This document shows positions 1 to 9,504 of a stretch of 64,000 nucleotides of DNA, one piece after another. Numbering within the stretch: position 1 is the stretch's first letter; every line of letters starts with the position of its first letter. Source of the DNA: Gracilaria vermiculophylla (lineage: Eukaryota > Rhodophyta > Florideophyceae > Gracilariales > Gracilariaceae); contig JAHNZQ020000172.1 in NCBI GenBank assembly GCA_019155205.2, forward strand, positions 2,284,065 to 2,348,064. Reading direction: 5' to 3'. The translations under genes and the position numbers were made by a program. The notes beneath the pieces were generated by a model. The model did not search any database. It worked only from the letters and a program-made list of their open reading frames with translations, and had not been told where the DNA came from.

Positions 1-143
1 TTACTACCCTTCCTAGGGACACCCCCAAATGGGGCTAGTGAAGCTAATACTCTTCATAACCACGGTTGTGGCAGCCGGGAGCGGATGAAATACTTATGAC
101 GACCGCTGATGCGGCAGACCCTCGACGGGGCGTTGCACTACAT

Positions 144-1156
144 GTATAGGGCTTAAAACGATCTCCGGGACGCCCGAAGAAGCTTAGTCCAGCAGATAAA
201 AGAGGAATTATAAGGGAGTTGTGTAAAAAAAAAGTATCGTTCAACAAAAATGGGACAAATATCAATCTCAACGTTTCTGAACCATTTATATGGAGGCAGA
301 TAAACAGCAAAAATTTATTTAAATATAAAAAAAAATGAAAAAAATCCTTCTTTCTCAAAGATCATCGCAAGCAGACAAGGGTTGACTGCTGTGCTAGGAA
401 AGCCTACTCGAAAAAAGAATGGGAAAATGTTATTTTTACTGATGAAAAAAGGTCAATTAAGACGGACCAGATTGCTACAAATTTTATTGGCACGATCTTT
501 GTAAAAAACGTCATGAGTTTTATACAAAGCATTCAGGTGAAGGCCCTGTAATGGTTTGGGCAGACATTTTTAAAAAACGTCTAACAGAAATTGCCTTTAT
601 TGAAACAAACCTGAATGCGGAAAAACACCAAGAAGTTCTATACAATTATTTGCTACCGTTTGGTTTATGTATTCATGAAGAAAATTTCGTTTTTCAACAA
701 GACAATGCACCTGTACACACTTCATCTTTAATCAAAAATTGGCTACAGGAGTCAGACGTATCTGTTTTAGTGAGCCCGGCGCGCTCACGAGATCTGAACC
801 CAATCGAAAACGCTTGGGGCCTGCTGGCAAGGATGGTTTATGCACATGGAAGGCAATTTCAGACAGTTTTTGAACTCAAAAACTGTATTAAAAACTGCTG
901 GAAATCCATAACAGTTTGAACTGTGGAAAAGTACATAAATTAGATGCCAAATCGTTGCATTAGCGTTATACAGCAAAAAGGATGCAAAATAAACTATTGA
1001 GCATCGCGCATTAAAGGTTTGTTATTGATGATCATATGTTTTTGAAACAGTTTTTTGACTTTACTTTTTTCTGAAATCTATTTTTGTTGGCGTACAGTAT
1101 ACATTTGGTAGTTTTTTGAGATTTCACAGCATGTCGTACGTTTTTGAAACAGTCTG
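144..1156 (+). mobile_element. Tc1/mariner-like element, copy 1, 5'-truncated
   Basis: From about 144 this matches, base for base with scattered changes, the more complete element at 39201-40477. The left terminal repeat and the N-terminal helix-turn-helix part are missing, so it is truncated at its 5' end. The right end carries the family terminal repeat: read inward it begins CAGACTGTTTCAAAAAC, and it is followed by the TA dinucleotide (1157-1158) expected of mariner insertions. Bases 1-143 have no counterpart in the other copy and I do not recognise them. The copy is dead, as the transposase contains several stops and frameshifts. Confidence 0.8.
341..919 (+). pseudogene. Tc1/mariner transposase fragment (DD34E)
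   Basis: The remnant covers the catalytic C-terminal two thirds of a Tc1-type transposase. The stretch from 341 to about 550 has stops; 551-919 is open. Visible motifs are the second catalytic Asp in QQDNAPVH (codon at 701-703) and, 34 residues later, the catalytic Glu in DLNPIENAWG (codon at 806-808), which is the DD34E spacing of Tc1/mariner enzymes. The usual WPARSPDLNP block is partly decayed (SPARSRDLNP). The enzyme would cut and paste DNA at TA sites. This copy cannot be active because its N-terminus is gone. Confidence 0.8.
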
Positions 1157-1746
1157 TATGTCTCTTCCTGTGTGCTTTTGGCGATCGCCTCCCGCTATTA
1201 CACGCATCCCACGATTCTCTGCGCCACTACTCAAGTCCGACTACGCACTTTTCTACGCGCGATTTTCACTCGATTTGTATGAATGAGCACCACACAAAAG
1301 AAAAAATAATTTTCTTTAGCTAAAAACCTGAGTTTGGGCAAACATAGCTGATAAAGCCTGTTTTTAGAGAAAAAACGGATTGTATTTATTTGAATTTCGG
1401 GTATTGTACCTTACCATTTTGCGAAGAATGGATGTTGGACTCGACGATTTGGTGGAGCAGTTTGGTGGTTTGGATGGTCCCTCCGAGGGTCCATTTTGAT
1501 TGCCATATTTGGCAAATACGATAATACTTGGCTCATATTTATTGGTACAATTCTGGCGAGGCCATGAATCTGGAAATTTTCGGATGCCTTCAATGGAAAT
1601 TTCCGCAGTCAAATCGTTTCCGATTTCCTGATTCACAAACCCATGAAAACGTCCTGACTGAAGTAGGTGGCACGTTTTCACCTGTTTAGACTCCTTGAAT
1701 GATGTAATCACATCCAACCATTGCAGGCTGTTGTTCGCAGCGTGCG
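1157..1746. other. Intergenic, upstream of the LRAT-domain gene
   Basis: About 590 bases between the mariner remnant and the first host gene. Open frames on the minus strand here have no recognisable domain and no support. The promoter of the gene at 1747 presumably lies here, but I see no convincing TATA box. Confidence 0.5.
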
Positions 1747-2277
1747 ATGGCGCATATCATGGTATGGCGCGGGGAGCTACCCGAAGATAGTCTGCGGGGC
1801 TTTTGGCACCATGGAATTCGATTAAGAGATGGCTCCGTTATTCATTATGCAGGAATGGAAGGACCTAAAACTTTACACAACGCACGAATTCTACACACAC
1901 AAATGAGCAGTTTTGCTGCTCAGCCCGATCGAACAGTGCACGTTGTTCGTTACCCGTCATCTATAAGACGTTATTCAGAACAAGAGATAGAAGAACGAGC
2001 GCTTAATAGTCTTGGAACGTGCGGTTATAACCTTGTTTTCCAGAACTGTGAGAACTTCGCGAGATGGTGTGTCACAGGTCGTTCTTCTTCATACCAGACC
2101 CAGGGCGCATTTATCGGAATTGCAGGCGGCTTGGCCTGCATGGTGTTGGGTGGCGGCCTTCTGGGTTCGTTGCTCACCGCAGTGGTGACGCACAAGGCGT
2201 GGGATAGCGCTCGTAACCGAAGCGATACGCGTGCGGGCTTATCAGGCGATGATAGTGAAGATGATGATGCCCAGTGA
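1747..2277 (+). CDS. LRAT/NC-domain papain-like protein with C-terminal membrane segment
   Basis: A 176-residue protein of the LRAT/NC (NlpC/P60-related) family. Members use a His-His-Cys catalytic set for acyl transfer, phospholipase or thiol hydrolysis reactions. Visible here are His22 (in WHHGIRL), His33 (in VIHYAG) and the nucleophile Cys101 in the family signature NCENFARWC. Residues about 121-147 form one Gly/Leu-rich hydrophobic stretch, so the protein is probably tail-anchored with the catalytic domain in the cytosol. The end is acidic (SGDDSEDDDAQ). The start is the first ATG and leaves the expected few residues before the first catalytic His. It is convergent with the hydrolase at 2449-3537, with only 171 bp between the stops. 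Substrate unknown; the family call is firm. Confidence 0.85.
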   Translation: MAHIMVWRGELPEDSLRGFWHHGIRLRDGSVIHYAGMEGPKTLHNARILHTQMSSFAAQPDRTVHVVRYPSSIRRYSEQEIEERALNSLGTCGYNLVFQNCENFARWCVTGRSSSYQTQGAFIGIAGGLACMVLGGGLLGSLLTAVVTHKAWDSARNRSDTRAGLSGDDSEDDDAQ

Positions 2278-2448
2278 AACCATATCCGTTTTCAAGCGTG
2301 TGCGTCAACATTTGCAAAGTATAAAGCATTTGGTGATGCGGGATTTCGTTTTCACATGCTCCACGCTTCACCATGACAGCAGAGCCCGCAATGCTATTGT
2401 CCTGATTGCTGACTCAGAAAAGATACTGAAAAAGTCATGGGGACCCGT

Positions 2449-3537
2449 TCATTTGACTTTGCGATGTGTCAATATGAATTCATTAACAACGTGCAAGTAG
2501 TTCGGCGCAGAGTTAACATTATTGTGACCACATGTTGCAAACTCTTCAAAATGTACGTCTACTCCTGCTTTCTTGGCACACTCGTAAAGATAACGACCCT
2601 GCTCCACGGTAATGAGCCGGTCTTCCCTACCATGTAGTATCAGCGTAGGTAGTTTCACCCGAGCTATCTTTGTGGAGCTGTCCAACTTTTCATTCAAACA
2701 CAACCTGAGAAATGCTCGCATATTCGGCATGATGCGGAAGGGAAGAGCAATCGGGTGAGACATGACAGCTTCAATTAGCGATGCTGGTGGAGCATCTAGG
2801 ACCAGCAAACAGGTACGCTCTATGTGCTGCTCTCCGAGCTTGGCAGCAAGATCAACAGCTGCAAAAGTCCCAAGACTTTGACCGTATACGATAATGGTAG
2901 AAGAACTGTGTAAGCGGTCATTTAACCAGCTAAACATGTTACTGGCATCCGATGAAAGGGCCTCTTCCGAAGGAGATCCGCGACTGTCTCCGAAACCAGA
3001 ATAGTCGAAGGTGACGACGTGTGCGTCGAGATGAGCACGCAATACTTGTAACATAATGACGCGTTTCGGTGGAAAAGCGCGGTTGCCGCTATTGCCATGT
3101 AAAAACAAGACTGCGAGTTGATTGGGGTGCTGGAGGCGATGTTCAAATGCGTCATGATCCTGGCATGACAGAAACGGGGGAGAAGGGGGAACCAGGTGCC
3201 AACCACAAAGGTGGTCTTTCGAAACGTGGCGCGCATTGTGCAGGCCATAAGGTCGAAAGTCGGAAAGAGGAAATAGAAAATGTGGGGGTTGAAGCCAGTG
3301 CAAATAGGTCAAGGAGCGCTGGGCGGGGGGGTAGAATGTGTGAATGAGGAAGAGTACTGCGTACAGAATAACAAGAAAGACCAAAAAGTGGAAGTAAGAG
3401 ACGGAAGGCAGTGAAAATGACACGAGGGGGAGGCACAGCGCGTGGTCAGGCGCGGTAGAGGGGGTGGGCTGCAGACTCTCGGGCAGGGAGCCGCTCAGCC
3501 GAAGGAGAAACGAGACGAGTATAAGCACACTACGCAT
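2449..3537 (-). CDS. ABHD-type alpha/beta-hydrolase, membrane-anchored (ABHD12/13/17-like)
   Basis: A 362-residue serine hydrolase. The oxyanion-hole motif FLHGNSGNR lies at about 145-153, the nucleophile elbow GQSLG at 219-223 (Ser221), the acid Asp306 in HGREDRLI, and the base His338 in CGHNN. The blocks YSGFGDSRGSPSE and LILHGREDRL are characteristic of the ABHD12/13/16/17 (Bem46-like) group, which act on lysophospholipids, acylglycerols or palmitoylated proteins. The N-terminus has a signal-like hydrophobic stretch (residues 1-17) and a strong membrane segment (about 47-67), which places the enzyme on a membrane. It starts at an ATG and has an intact frame without introns. Substrate cannot be read from sequence. 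Confidence 0.85.
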   Translation of the reverse strand: MRSVLILVSFLLRLSGSLPESLQPTPSTAPDHALCLPLVSFSLPSVSYFHFLVFLVILYAVLFLIHTFYPPAQRSLTYLHWLQPPHFLFPLSDFRPYGLHNARHVSKDHLCGWHLVPPSPPFLSCQDHDAFEHRLQHPNQLAVLFLHGNSGNRAFPPKRVIMLQVLRAHLDAHVVTFDYSGFGDSRGSPSEEALSSDASNMFSWLNDRLHSSSTIIVYGQSLGTFAAVDLAAKLGEQHIERTCLLVLDAPPASLIEAVMSHPIALPFRIMPNMRAFLRLCLNEKLDSSTKIARVKLPTLILHGREDRLITVEQGRYLYECAKKAGVDVHFEEFATCGHNNVNSAPNYLHVVNEFILTHRKVK

Positions 3538-3888
3538 GGGGCGAAATGACGAGTCGCAGCGTAGGACAGCATGGAAGAGAAAAACGTTTCGGTCTTTAAC
3601 CTTGCACTCCCAATGGCTCGGCGAAGGAAGGATTCAAGAAAAGCAGCTAGCTAGCTTACGCACGTTGATATATTTGCGCGAGCGGCCACAGGCGCGAGAG
3701 CGCACAAGCGCGTGGGGCGCAAGCCAGTTTTGACAAATACAGTATTCACAGATATGGAGCGCCTTCCCCAGGCATTATGCACGTGTTGGTCTGTTCCATG
3801 TGCAAACCCCTTAATCCGCCAAGCTGCGAGGCGCTATTGAAAGATACCGGCTGTGAAAGGATGCGACATACAAGAGGGCTTGGCAAAC
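3538..3888. other. Intergenic, promoter side of the ABHD gene
   Basis: 350 bases between two minus-strand genes. It must hold the promoter of the hydrolase at 2449-3537 and the 3' end of the gene at 3889-4800. I see no clear TATA box or terminator. Confidence 0.4.
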
Positions 3889-4800
3889 CTAAAACAGCGT
3901 GTTGTATCCTCTTCGCTCTCCGTCATCACGATATTGCTCGTCAACGGCGACGACAAAGAACACAAGAAGGGCGGTGTCCTGGTGAGGTTCAACTCGCAGC
4001 ACATATGAGTCCTTTTCAAGCAGTAGGTTGGAAAGTGTGAAACTCCTTCTTCGAGCCGTGGCGATGATGCGACCCGTGGCAACCTCCTTGATTGTGAAGT
4101 CTTTACGGAAGAAGTCTCCCTTAACTTCCACGTAGGGCGGCCCTTGATCGGTACCACCACGCCACGCGGCTATAGTGCTGTTTCCGAAACCGGGGATGAA
4201 ACCTTTCTTGCGCAGAGTGATGACAGGGCGCTTCGTAGCAGCGTCCAGGATCTGCATGCGTCCGCGCAAACTGATAATACTTTCGACCATCTTGTATATG
4301 GGGTGGCCGTGCATATCATAGAGCGATTTGGAATCCTTGAAAGAAAACGCATTGCCTTTTACCTTGAACACAGCCTCGCCCGTGTCGGTTCGTTTGATGG
4401 AGAAGGAATCGCCTGAAAACGAAAACACGTTTTCTTTGATCTTGAATTCCACGCTGTGGTTGAAGATGAAACGCGCCGCGGCAGACGATACTTTGTTAAC
4501 GCGTGCTGGTTTTTGGTGGGGTCGATGGTGGCCGCCGCCATGTCCCTGTTGATGATGCGAAGATGAGGACCCGGGGTAGCCCGCGGGTGCTGGCCCATGA
4601 TAAGTGGCGGGCGGGTAGCTGGATGGGTGTCCAGAAGTGGGTGGATAAATGGAGGGAGGCGGTGGCGGCGGCGGCGGCATGTGATAGCCATGCGCAGTCG
4701 GAGGATGCCACTGTGTCTGCCCAGTGGCGGCGTTTGCGTAATACCATTTCCCGTCGGATGTCTGGTGGGCGGTCCAACCGGGAGCGAGCGAGGACGACAT
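3889..4800 (-). CDS. WW domain plus LURP-one-related (tubby/scramblase-like) protein
   Basis: A 303-residue protein with two modules. Residues 5-34 are a WW domain with the two signature tryptophans (Trp9, Trp31) and the closing Pro34, preceded by LAPGW; WW domains bind proline-rich peptides. Residues about 40-95 are low-complexity (poly-Pro, Gly/His/Tyr-rich). Residues about 105-295 match the LURP-one-related/Tubby-C fold, with the repeated pattern FKIKENVFSFSGDSF, GEAVFKVKGNAFSF, DMHGHPIYKM and ATKRPVITLRKK. That fold is shared with plant LOR proteins and phospholipid scramblases. The pairing of WW with LOR suggests a scaffold that links proline-rich partners to a membrane. ATG start, no introns, no membrane helix obvious. 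Function is inferred from fold only. Confidence 0.8.
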   Translation of the reverse strand: MSSSLAPGWTAHQTSDGKWYYANAATGQTQWHPPTAHGYHMPPPPPPPPSIYPPTSGHPSSYPPATYHGPAPAGYPGSSSSHHQQGHGGGHHRPHQKPARVNKVSSAAARFIFNHSVEFKIKENVFSFSGDSFSIKRTDTGEAVFKVKGNAFSFKDSKSLYDMHGHPIYKMVESIISLRGRMQILDAATKRPVITLRKKGFIPGFGNSTIAAWRGGTDQGPPYVEVKGDFFRKDFTIKEVATGRIIATARRRSFTLSNLLLEKDSYVLRVEPHQDTALLVFFVVAVDEQYRDDGERRGYNTLF

Positions 4801-5440
4801 TTTGAAAGTGAAGGGGCTGACGGATGCGACACAACTATCCTGCGGTGAGGAGACACTCGGTTACGGGGCGCGGACGGTGCTATTTCACCATCCCGCCGGT
4901 TCACGCGCTGGGTACTGAGGCGCTCTTAAACATGTGCTTGCTGGCTGCCTCGTCGCAAGAGCTCGAGTGCCGTCCCTCTCGTTCCACTACGTAGCTGGCG
5001 CAGTGCCATTGGCGCATGTTTATTACACACGACAGCATGCTGAGGGCGTAAAAGTGCTTGAAATTTTGACAGCACTACCGAAACTGGCGCACCATGCTCT
5101 TAATTGGGCATTTGTTGTAACTCGAATCAGATCTAGCCGCACAGCGACCCTGCTGCGCTGCGCCATATCTCGCCGAGTTGGCCGAGTGCATGGTCCCCAA
5201 ACGATACGATTGGTAGCTACCTTTACAAAGAGCAGGGCTCATTCGCTTGTGAGAGCTGCGGTTTCTTCCGCGCGCATATTCAGGGCTGCTTCGATTGGTC
5301 GGTCGATGACAACTGTTCAAGGCTTTCGTCGTGAGTCGCATTTCAAGTATCAGGGGCAAGCGTGAGGCCTGAAGCTGCGGCGTTCCAATACTCTGCCCAT
5401 TACAGGCAGTAATGAACATAGTTGTGGTGCGCACGGCTGA
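4801..5440. other. Intergenic between the WW-LOR gene and TRIP13
   Basis: 640 bases, GC-rich. A 140-codon open stretch on the plus strand (4934-5365) begins with GTG, lacks any known domain and is not supported. The WW-LOR promoter should lie in the part next to 4800. Confidence 0.4.
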
Positions 5441-6670
5441 CTAGGTTGCGCTCTCAATGGCACGTACCGCCGCAGCGATCACTTTCTCGAAGCTCAGAGG
5501 TTTCATATCACCCGCTCCGAGTGTAATGCCTGCCTCAGTAAGCGCTGCCACAGCCACCTTCCGCAGACGCCTTCCACTTAACTGCGCACCGCGTTGTACT
5601 GCATCAGCCACTCCGTGTAGCGCCTTTTCACGAGCTTCAGTCGATCCGTTCTGCACAAGTCCTAATCGCACGAGCTCGTCCACCGCAGAAATAACCAACG
5701 CCGCGCGCGCCCTGCTCTGCGGCTGGTCGAGTCGCACCATGAGGTCGCAGCGATCTACGAGCGCCCCATCCAGTCTGTCGCGCAGGTTGCTGGTGCCAAT
5801 GACGATCACGTTACCGCACGCTGCAACCCTGTCCACGCTCTGAAGCAGGGAATTCACGACGCGCACTGCGTCGCCGGGTTCCGAACCGTTTGCATGGTTG
5901 TCGCGTGTGAGTGCTATGCTCTCCAATTCATCGATAATCACAAAGACAAGACTGGTACACTGCGCCAGATGCACAACCTTGTCGAACATCTCTCCCAGGT
6001 TCCGTGAGCTTTCTGCAAAGAACTTGCTCAGAAGCAGTTCTGTGTGCACATGTACCATTACCACTTCGCCTCGTCCGCGCACAGCACTCTCATGAGCGAG
6101 AGCGCGCGCCACGCTCGTCTTGCCAGTGCCCGGTGGACCGTGTAGCAAAAGTAAACCGCTGCATGCGACATTTGCACCGAGCATGCTGCGCACGCGCACA
6201 TACGACATGAGCTTGGTTTTAAGACCTGTCGGAAGGTAAAGCGCTTCCCAACTGCCTTCAAGATGCAAACAAGGCAAATACGTGACCGTGGCCGCCGCCC
6301 ATCGGTACGAACGGTTCTGGAGGTAATACGCGTGTGTATATACCCTCAACTGGCGTGGTGTAACTATTTTGCGTTCTTCATTGATGCTTTCGACGTCGTC
6401 CACGACCACGCGGGCACACTCCACCCGAAACCAGTGTTCATTCCCACAAGCTGGGATAGGTTGCAAGGGGGGTATGCATGCCAGGTCCAGTTCATCACGC
6501 TGCATTGCGGGATCGGTGACAAGACGCTCCAAAACGCTCGTGACTTGTTGAAACTGCGCACTGTCGGTGTCCAGCAGCAGTCGTCCATCGCTGAGCATTT
6601 CATCCTCGGGCTGATGCAATCGGACCTTGATGTGAACCACGACGGAACGATCTGAACCGCTGAGGGGCAT
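5441..6670 (-). CDS. TRIP13 (PCH2): TRIP13/PCH2 AAA+ ATPase, HORMA-domain remodeler
   Basis: A 409-residue AAA+ ATPase close in length to animal and plant TRIP13/PCH2 (about 430). The N-terminal 140 residues form the adaptor-binding domain. Walker A GPPGTGKT is at 177-184, Walker B VFVIIDELES has Asp247-Glu248, sensor 1 is Asn295 in GTSN, the Arg-finger region is VDRCDL (Arg307), and sensor 2 lies in LSGRRLRK (365-371). The blocks LLLSKFFAESSRNLGEMF and GSEPGDAVRVVNSLL are diagnostic for this subfamily rather than for other AAA proteins. The hexamer unfolds HORMA proteins: Mad2 in the spindle checkpoint and Hop1/HORMAD/ASY1 on meiotic chromosomes. ATG start, single exon. It is divergent from the hydrolase at 7259, with 588 bp of shared upstream DNA. 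Confidence 0.92.
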   Translation of the reverse strand: MPLSGSDRSVVVHIKVRLHQPEDEMLSDGRLLLDTDSAQFQQVTSVLERLVTDPAMQRDELDLACIPPLQPIPACGNEHWFRVECARVVVDDVESINEERKIVTPRQLRVYTHAYYLQNRSYRWAAATVTYLPCLHLEGSWEALYLPTGLKTKLMSYVRVRSMLGANVACSGLLLLHGPPGTGKTSVARALAHESAVRGRGEVVMVHVHTELLLSKFFAESSRNLGEMFDKVVHLAQCTSLVFVIIDELESIALTRDNHANGSEPGDAVRVVNSLLQSVDRVAACGNVIVIGTSNLRDRLDGALVDRCDLMVRLDQPQSRARAALVISAVDELVRLGLVQNGSTEAREKALHGVADAVQRGAQLSGRRLRKVAVAALTEAGITLGAGDMKPLSFEKVIAAAVRAIESAT

Positions 6671-7258
6671 GGTGGAGCGGAGGAAATGGCGAAAGCGACG
6701 GCGAAAGCGACGGCAAGGCGTCGGAGCGATTGGGAGAAGCGCTCGCGGGCACGCGAGTCATGTTCAACGCTGGAGTAGAAGGCGACACGGCCCTCGGTCC
6801 TTCGGAGTTTCCGCTTTGCGCTTCGCTTCGCGTGTCATCCCGAAGCGAAAGAGAAGGCAGACTGAGAGAGGACCTGGCGCGGCGGGGGCACGCTGCTCCG
6901 GAGCCATTGCAGAGAGCGTCAACAACAGCAGTGGAAGAGGAGCGCTGAGTGGTGAAGCACGCACGGGCTCGGTGCGATGCCAAACGAAGTCATTTGTGCG
7001 ATTTCGGTCGCTTTTACGTGGCTTTTTTGCAGCGAGCGGCGCCGCAACGACCACCCGCGCCCACTCCCCTCACCACCCATTGCAAAGCCACGTTTTGGGC
7101 ACGTTTGCGGCCCTCCGCCTGCTGGCAAACACCATCCACCGTGGCTGAAGTACTTACCTTCTTCGCCACCGCATCCGTCTCCTTAAGCTGTTTTCACAGC
7201 CTTCCCCGTAGCGGCAGCTTAGCGCCTTTCGCACCAGTCAACGCCTCATCCGCAAACA
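6671..7258. promoter_or_regulatory. Shared upstream region of divergent TRIP13 and hydrolase genes
   Basis: 588 bp between two divergent start codons. It is rich in GCG and GAAG/CTTC words, and both strands are open in several frames because of base composition, not because of a gene. It must contain both promoters. No TATA box or E2F site is evident. Confidence 0.5.
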
Positions 7259-8743
7259 ATGCCACGCATTCACGTTCCTCTCACGCGGTGCACCGCAGCG
7301 CAGAAGCCGCCGCAAATCTCCGTTTCTTTCCGAGTGCACGGTACGGGACCCGTCCTCGTACTCATGATACCTGGCTTGTGCGTTCCTGCGTCCATGTACG
7401 ATGCCATGTCCGCCGTCCTGAGGTCCACGAGCCAGTTCACGTCCGTCATCATCGACAACCGCGGCATGGGACGCTCAGACGCTCCTTACGCTGGTATAAG
7501 GGGCGGCCCGGGCTACAATGCCAAAGAGCTCGCGTACGATTGCTGGGATGTCGTCGACGCTGTGCGTGCCATGAGGGCGCGCAGCGATGCTCACTCTGAT
7601 GCCGACACTGATGACGAACTCGAACCCTTGAACCACGAGATTGCTGTCGTTGGACATTCCATGGGAGGTATGATTGCGCAGCACATGCTTTTCCTACGAC
7701 CCAGTCAAGTTCGTTTTGTCGCACTTCTGTCAACCCACGCAGGCGGTCTGTGGAATCTCATTCCCACGAGCAGAATGATGTACGGCGCCTTCAAAGTCGC
7801 TTGGAGCGGGTTTGATAGAGACGTCCACGCTGCCGTTAATCTTTCGTTGCACTTCACGCAAAAGTTCTTGGATGGCTGGGTTGGCGATCGGCACCATCAC
7901 TCGGGACCAGCGGCGTCCAAGTCGCAGAACGAAGAGCAACCGAAACACAAACATGCAGAAAAGTCATCCTTCGGCAAACAGCACAATAACATTTCCCACT
8001 CCTCTGATTCTGATTCTTCAACCAGCCCACATTCTTTTCAATCCCCACCAAACTCTCCACCGCCCACGAAACCCATGGCACCACCACCGTCTGGTAATCA
8101 TCGTACTTTGCTATCTACCACTGAAGGCATTGGCTTCGTTGAATCGAAGCTCCTTGAACTTGCCCACGACGCCCAAATTCATTTCGGCCTAACTCGAAAT
8201 GCTCTCACACGCGCGCTATGGAAGCCGCGGAGGGCGCTTTTCCGTGCAATAGCCAAGCAACAACGCCGCGCTCGGCGAAGATTCGACATTTATCATGCAA
8301 AGTACGCTGGTCGTGAAATCAGTCCTGAAGATCACAATCCCAAAGAAGCGAGCTCCGATGCACTATCCAGTCCACAAGACTCCCCGTATGCAATGTACGG
8401 GCATGCTGCCGTAGTCCGGTCCCACTATCTCGACTCAAGCTTCGCCCGAAGACTAAGAGATTGTTCAAGGATACTGAAACTGGTAATTTTGGGAAGACAT
8501 GACAAAGTCGTCACTCCAGCCGCGTCAAGACGCCTTGCAAACGCCGTGGGCGCCGACACCGTAGTTGAAGTCGATGCAGCGCATTTTATCACCGATGAGG
8601 CTGCTGCAGAAGTTACAATGCTTATCGTGTACGGAATTCGGCAAGCATTCTTTTCCCAACCCGCAAGAAAATGCTGTTGTAACTGGTGCCGAAAAGATGT
8701 CATCAACAATCCAAAAGAAGAGCCATCATGTCGAATGTGTTAA
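7259..8743 (+). CDS. Alpha/beta-hydrolase with a long low-complexity insert and Cys-rich tail
   Basis: A 494-residue hydrolase. The core opens with LVLMIPGLCVPASMYD and IIDNRGMGRSDAP (oxyanion-hole side), followed by the nucleophile elbow GHSMGG (Ser134), the acid Asp415 in LGRHDKVV and the base His442 in DAAHFI. That is a complete catalytic triad. Between the nucleophile and the acid there is an insert of roughly 190 residues (about 205-395): first His/Ser/Pro-rich, then strongly basic with a run of arginines near 335-341. The C-terminus has a cysteine cluster (CCCNWC, then two more Cys in the last five residues) that could be lipidated or bind metal. The ATG sits in a good eukaryotic context (AACAATGCC). 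Single exon. Substrate unknown. Confidence 0.8.
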   Translation: MPRIHVPLTRCTAAQKPPQISVSFRVHGTGPVLVLMIPGLCVPASMYDAMSAVLRSTSQFTSVIIDNRGMGRSDAPYAGIRGGPGYNAKELAYDCWDVVDAVRAMRARSDAHSDADTDDELEPLNHEIAVVGHSMGGMIAQHMLFLRPSQVRFVALLSTHAGGLWNLIPTSRMMYGAFKVAWSGFDRDVHAAVNLSLHFTQKFLDGWVGDRHHHSGPAASKSQNEEQPKHKHAEKSSFGKQHNNISHSSDSDSSTSPHSFQSPPNSPPPTKPMAPPPSGNHRTLLSTTEGIGFVESKLLELAHDAQIHFGLTRNALTRALWKPRRALFRAIAKQQRRARRRFDIYHAKYAGREISPEDHNPKEASSDALSSPQDSPYAMYGHAAVVRSHYLDSSFARRLRDCSRILKLVILGRHDKVVTPAASRRLANAVGADTVVEVDAAHFITDEAAAEVTMLIVYGIRQAFFSQPARKCCCNWCRKDVINNPKEEPSCRMC

Positions 8744-9504
8744 AGCGTGACATCAAAGTGTGCCATAGACATGTGTCACAAGGATAGCGACGTTGACTAG
8801 TCCTTGATATTTGAAACAGTTAGGAAAGGCTTCGCATAAGTGATCAACCTAACGATTGGTTCCTTGCAGATACTGGACCGACCTACTCGAGTCTTAAGCC
8901 TGGAATATTCTTTGGAAGACGCTTCGCGGCATATAATATCCTAGATTGCATACAGTCGTTGCCCAGTTGTGCTCCAAACTCTGAAACAAGAAAGAAATAT
9001 GTAAGCAGCGTAGAACTAACCATAGATACTGAACGGAACGCAACCATCCAGAAGGATGCGGATGAGCGAAGTTCAATCCTGGAGTAGATTAACAGATAGC
9101 GAAGACAGTTGACAAAGCTCTACTTTTTCCAAGTCGGACGACGACTTCCTATACATCAAAGAGCCCATGCGCCTTTCGTGTGTCTTCGCACAAGGCTAAG
9201 CGTCTTGTAGATTTCCAGACAGGATGGCGCGAACTGGCGCTGAGTATATTCGTTGTGCATATCTTATGACTCGACATCAAAAAATTAAGAGCTCGAGCTC
9301 GTGCCGGTGAGAAAGGGTTGCAGATACACTTCAATTCAAAATCTTGCTGGAACTACGACGATTGCCATCCTCCCCGGCCACGAAGTTTCGCATGCAGAAG
9401 CCCCGTACTAACGCAAGCCATGCCTGGAAGCGATACCTAATTACCGTCAGCATGTTTTTCACTCGCATTGCCTTGTGACATTTAGTGCTTTACAATGATA
9501 TCGG
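8744..9504. other. Intergenic between convergent genes
   Basis: 760 bases between the ends of the hydrolase (+) and the carotenoid-oxygenase-like gene (-). No gene, repeat or RNA is recognised. Both 3' ends lie here. Confidence 0.4.

Noticed and set aside
1364..1717. Minus-strand open frame of 117 codons upstream of the LRAT gene
   Set aside because: No domain, low-complexity composition, lies in the expected promoter.
4934..5365. Plus-strand open frame of 143 codons
   Set aside because: Starts with GTG, Arg/Ala-rich as expected from GC-rich DNA, no domain, and lies between two clear genes.
6669..7148. Open frames on both strands in the TRIP13/hydrolase intergenic region
   Set aside because: They arise from GCG/GAAG-rich composition and overlap each other; the region is a divergent promoter.
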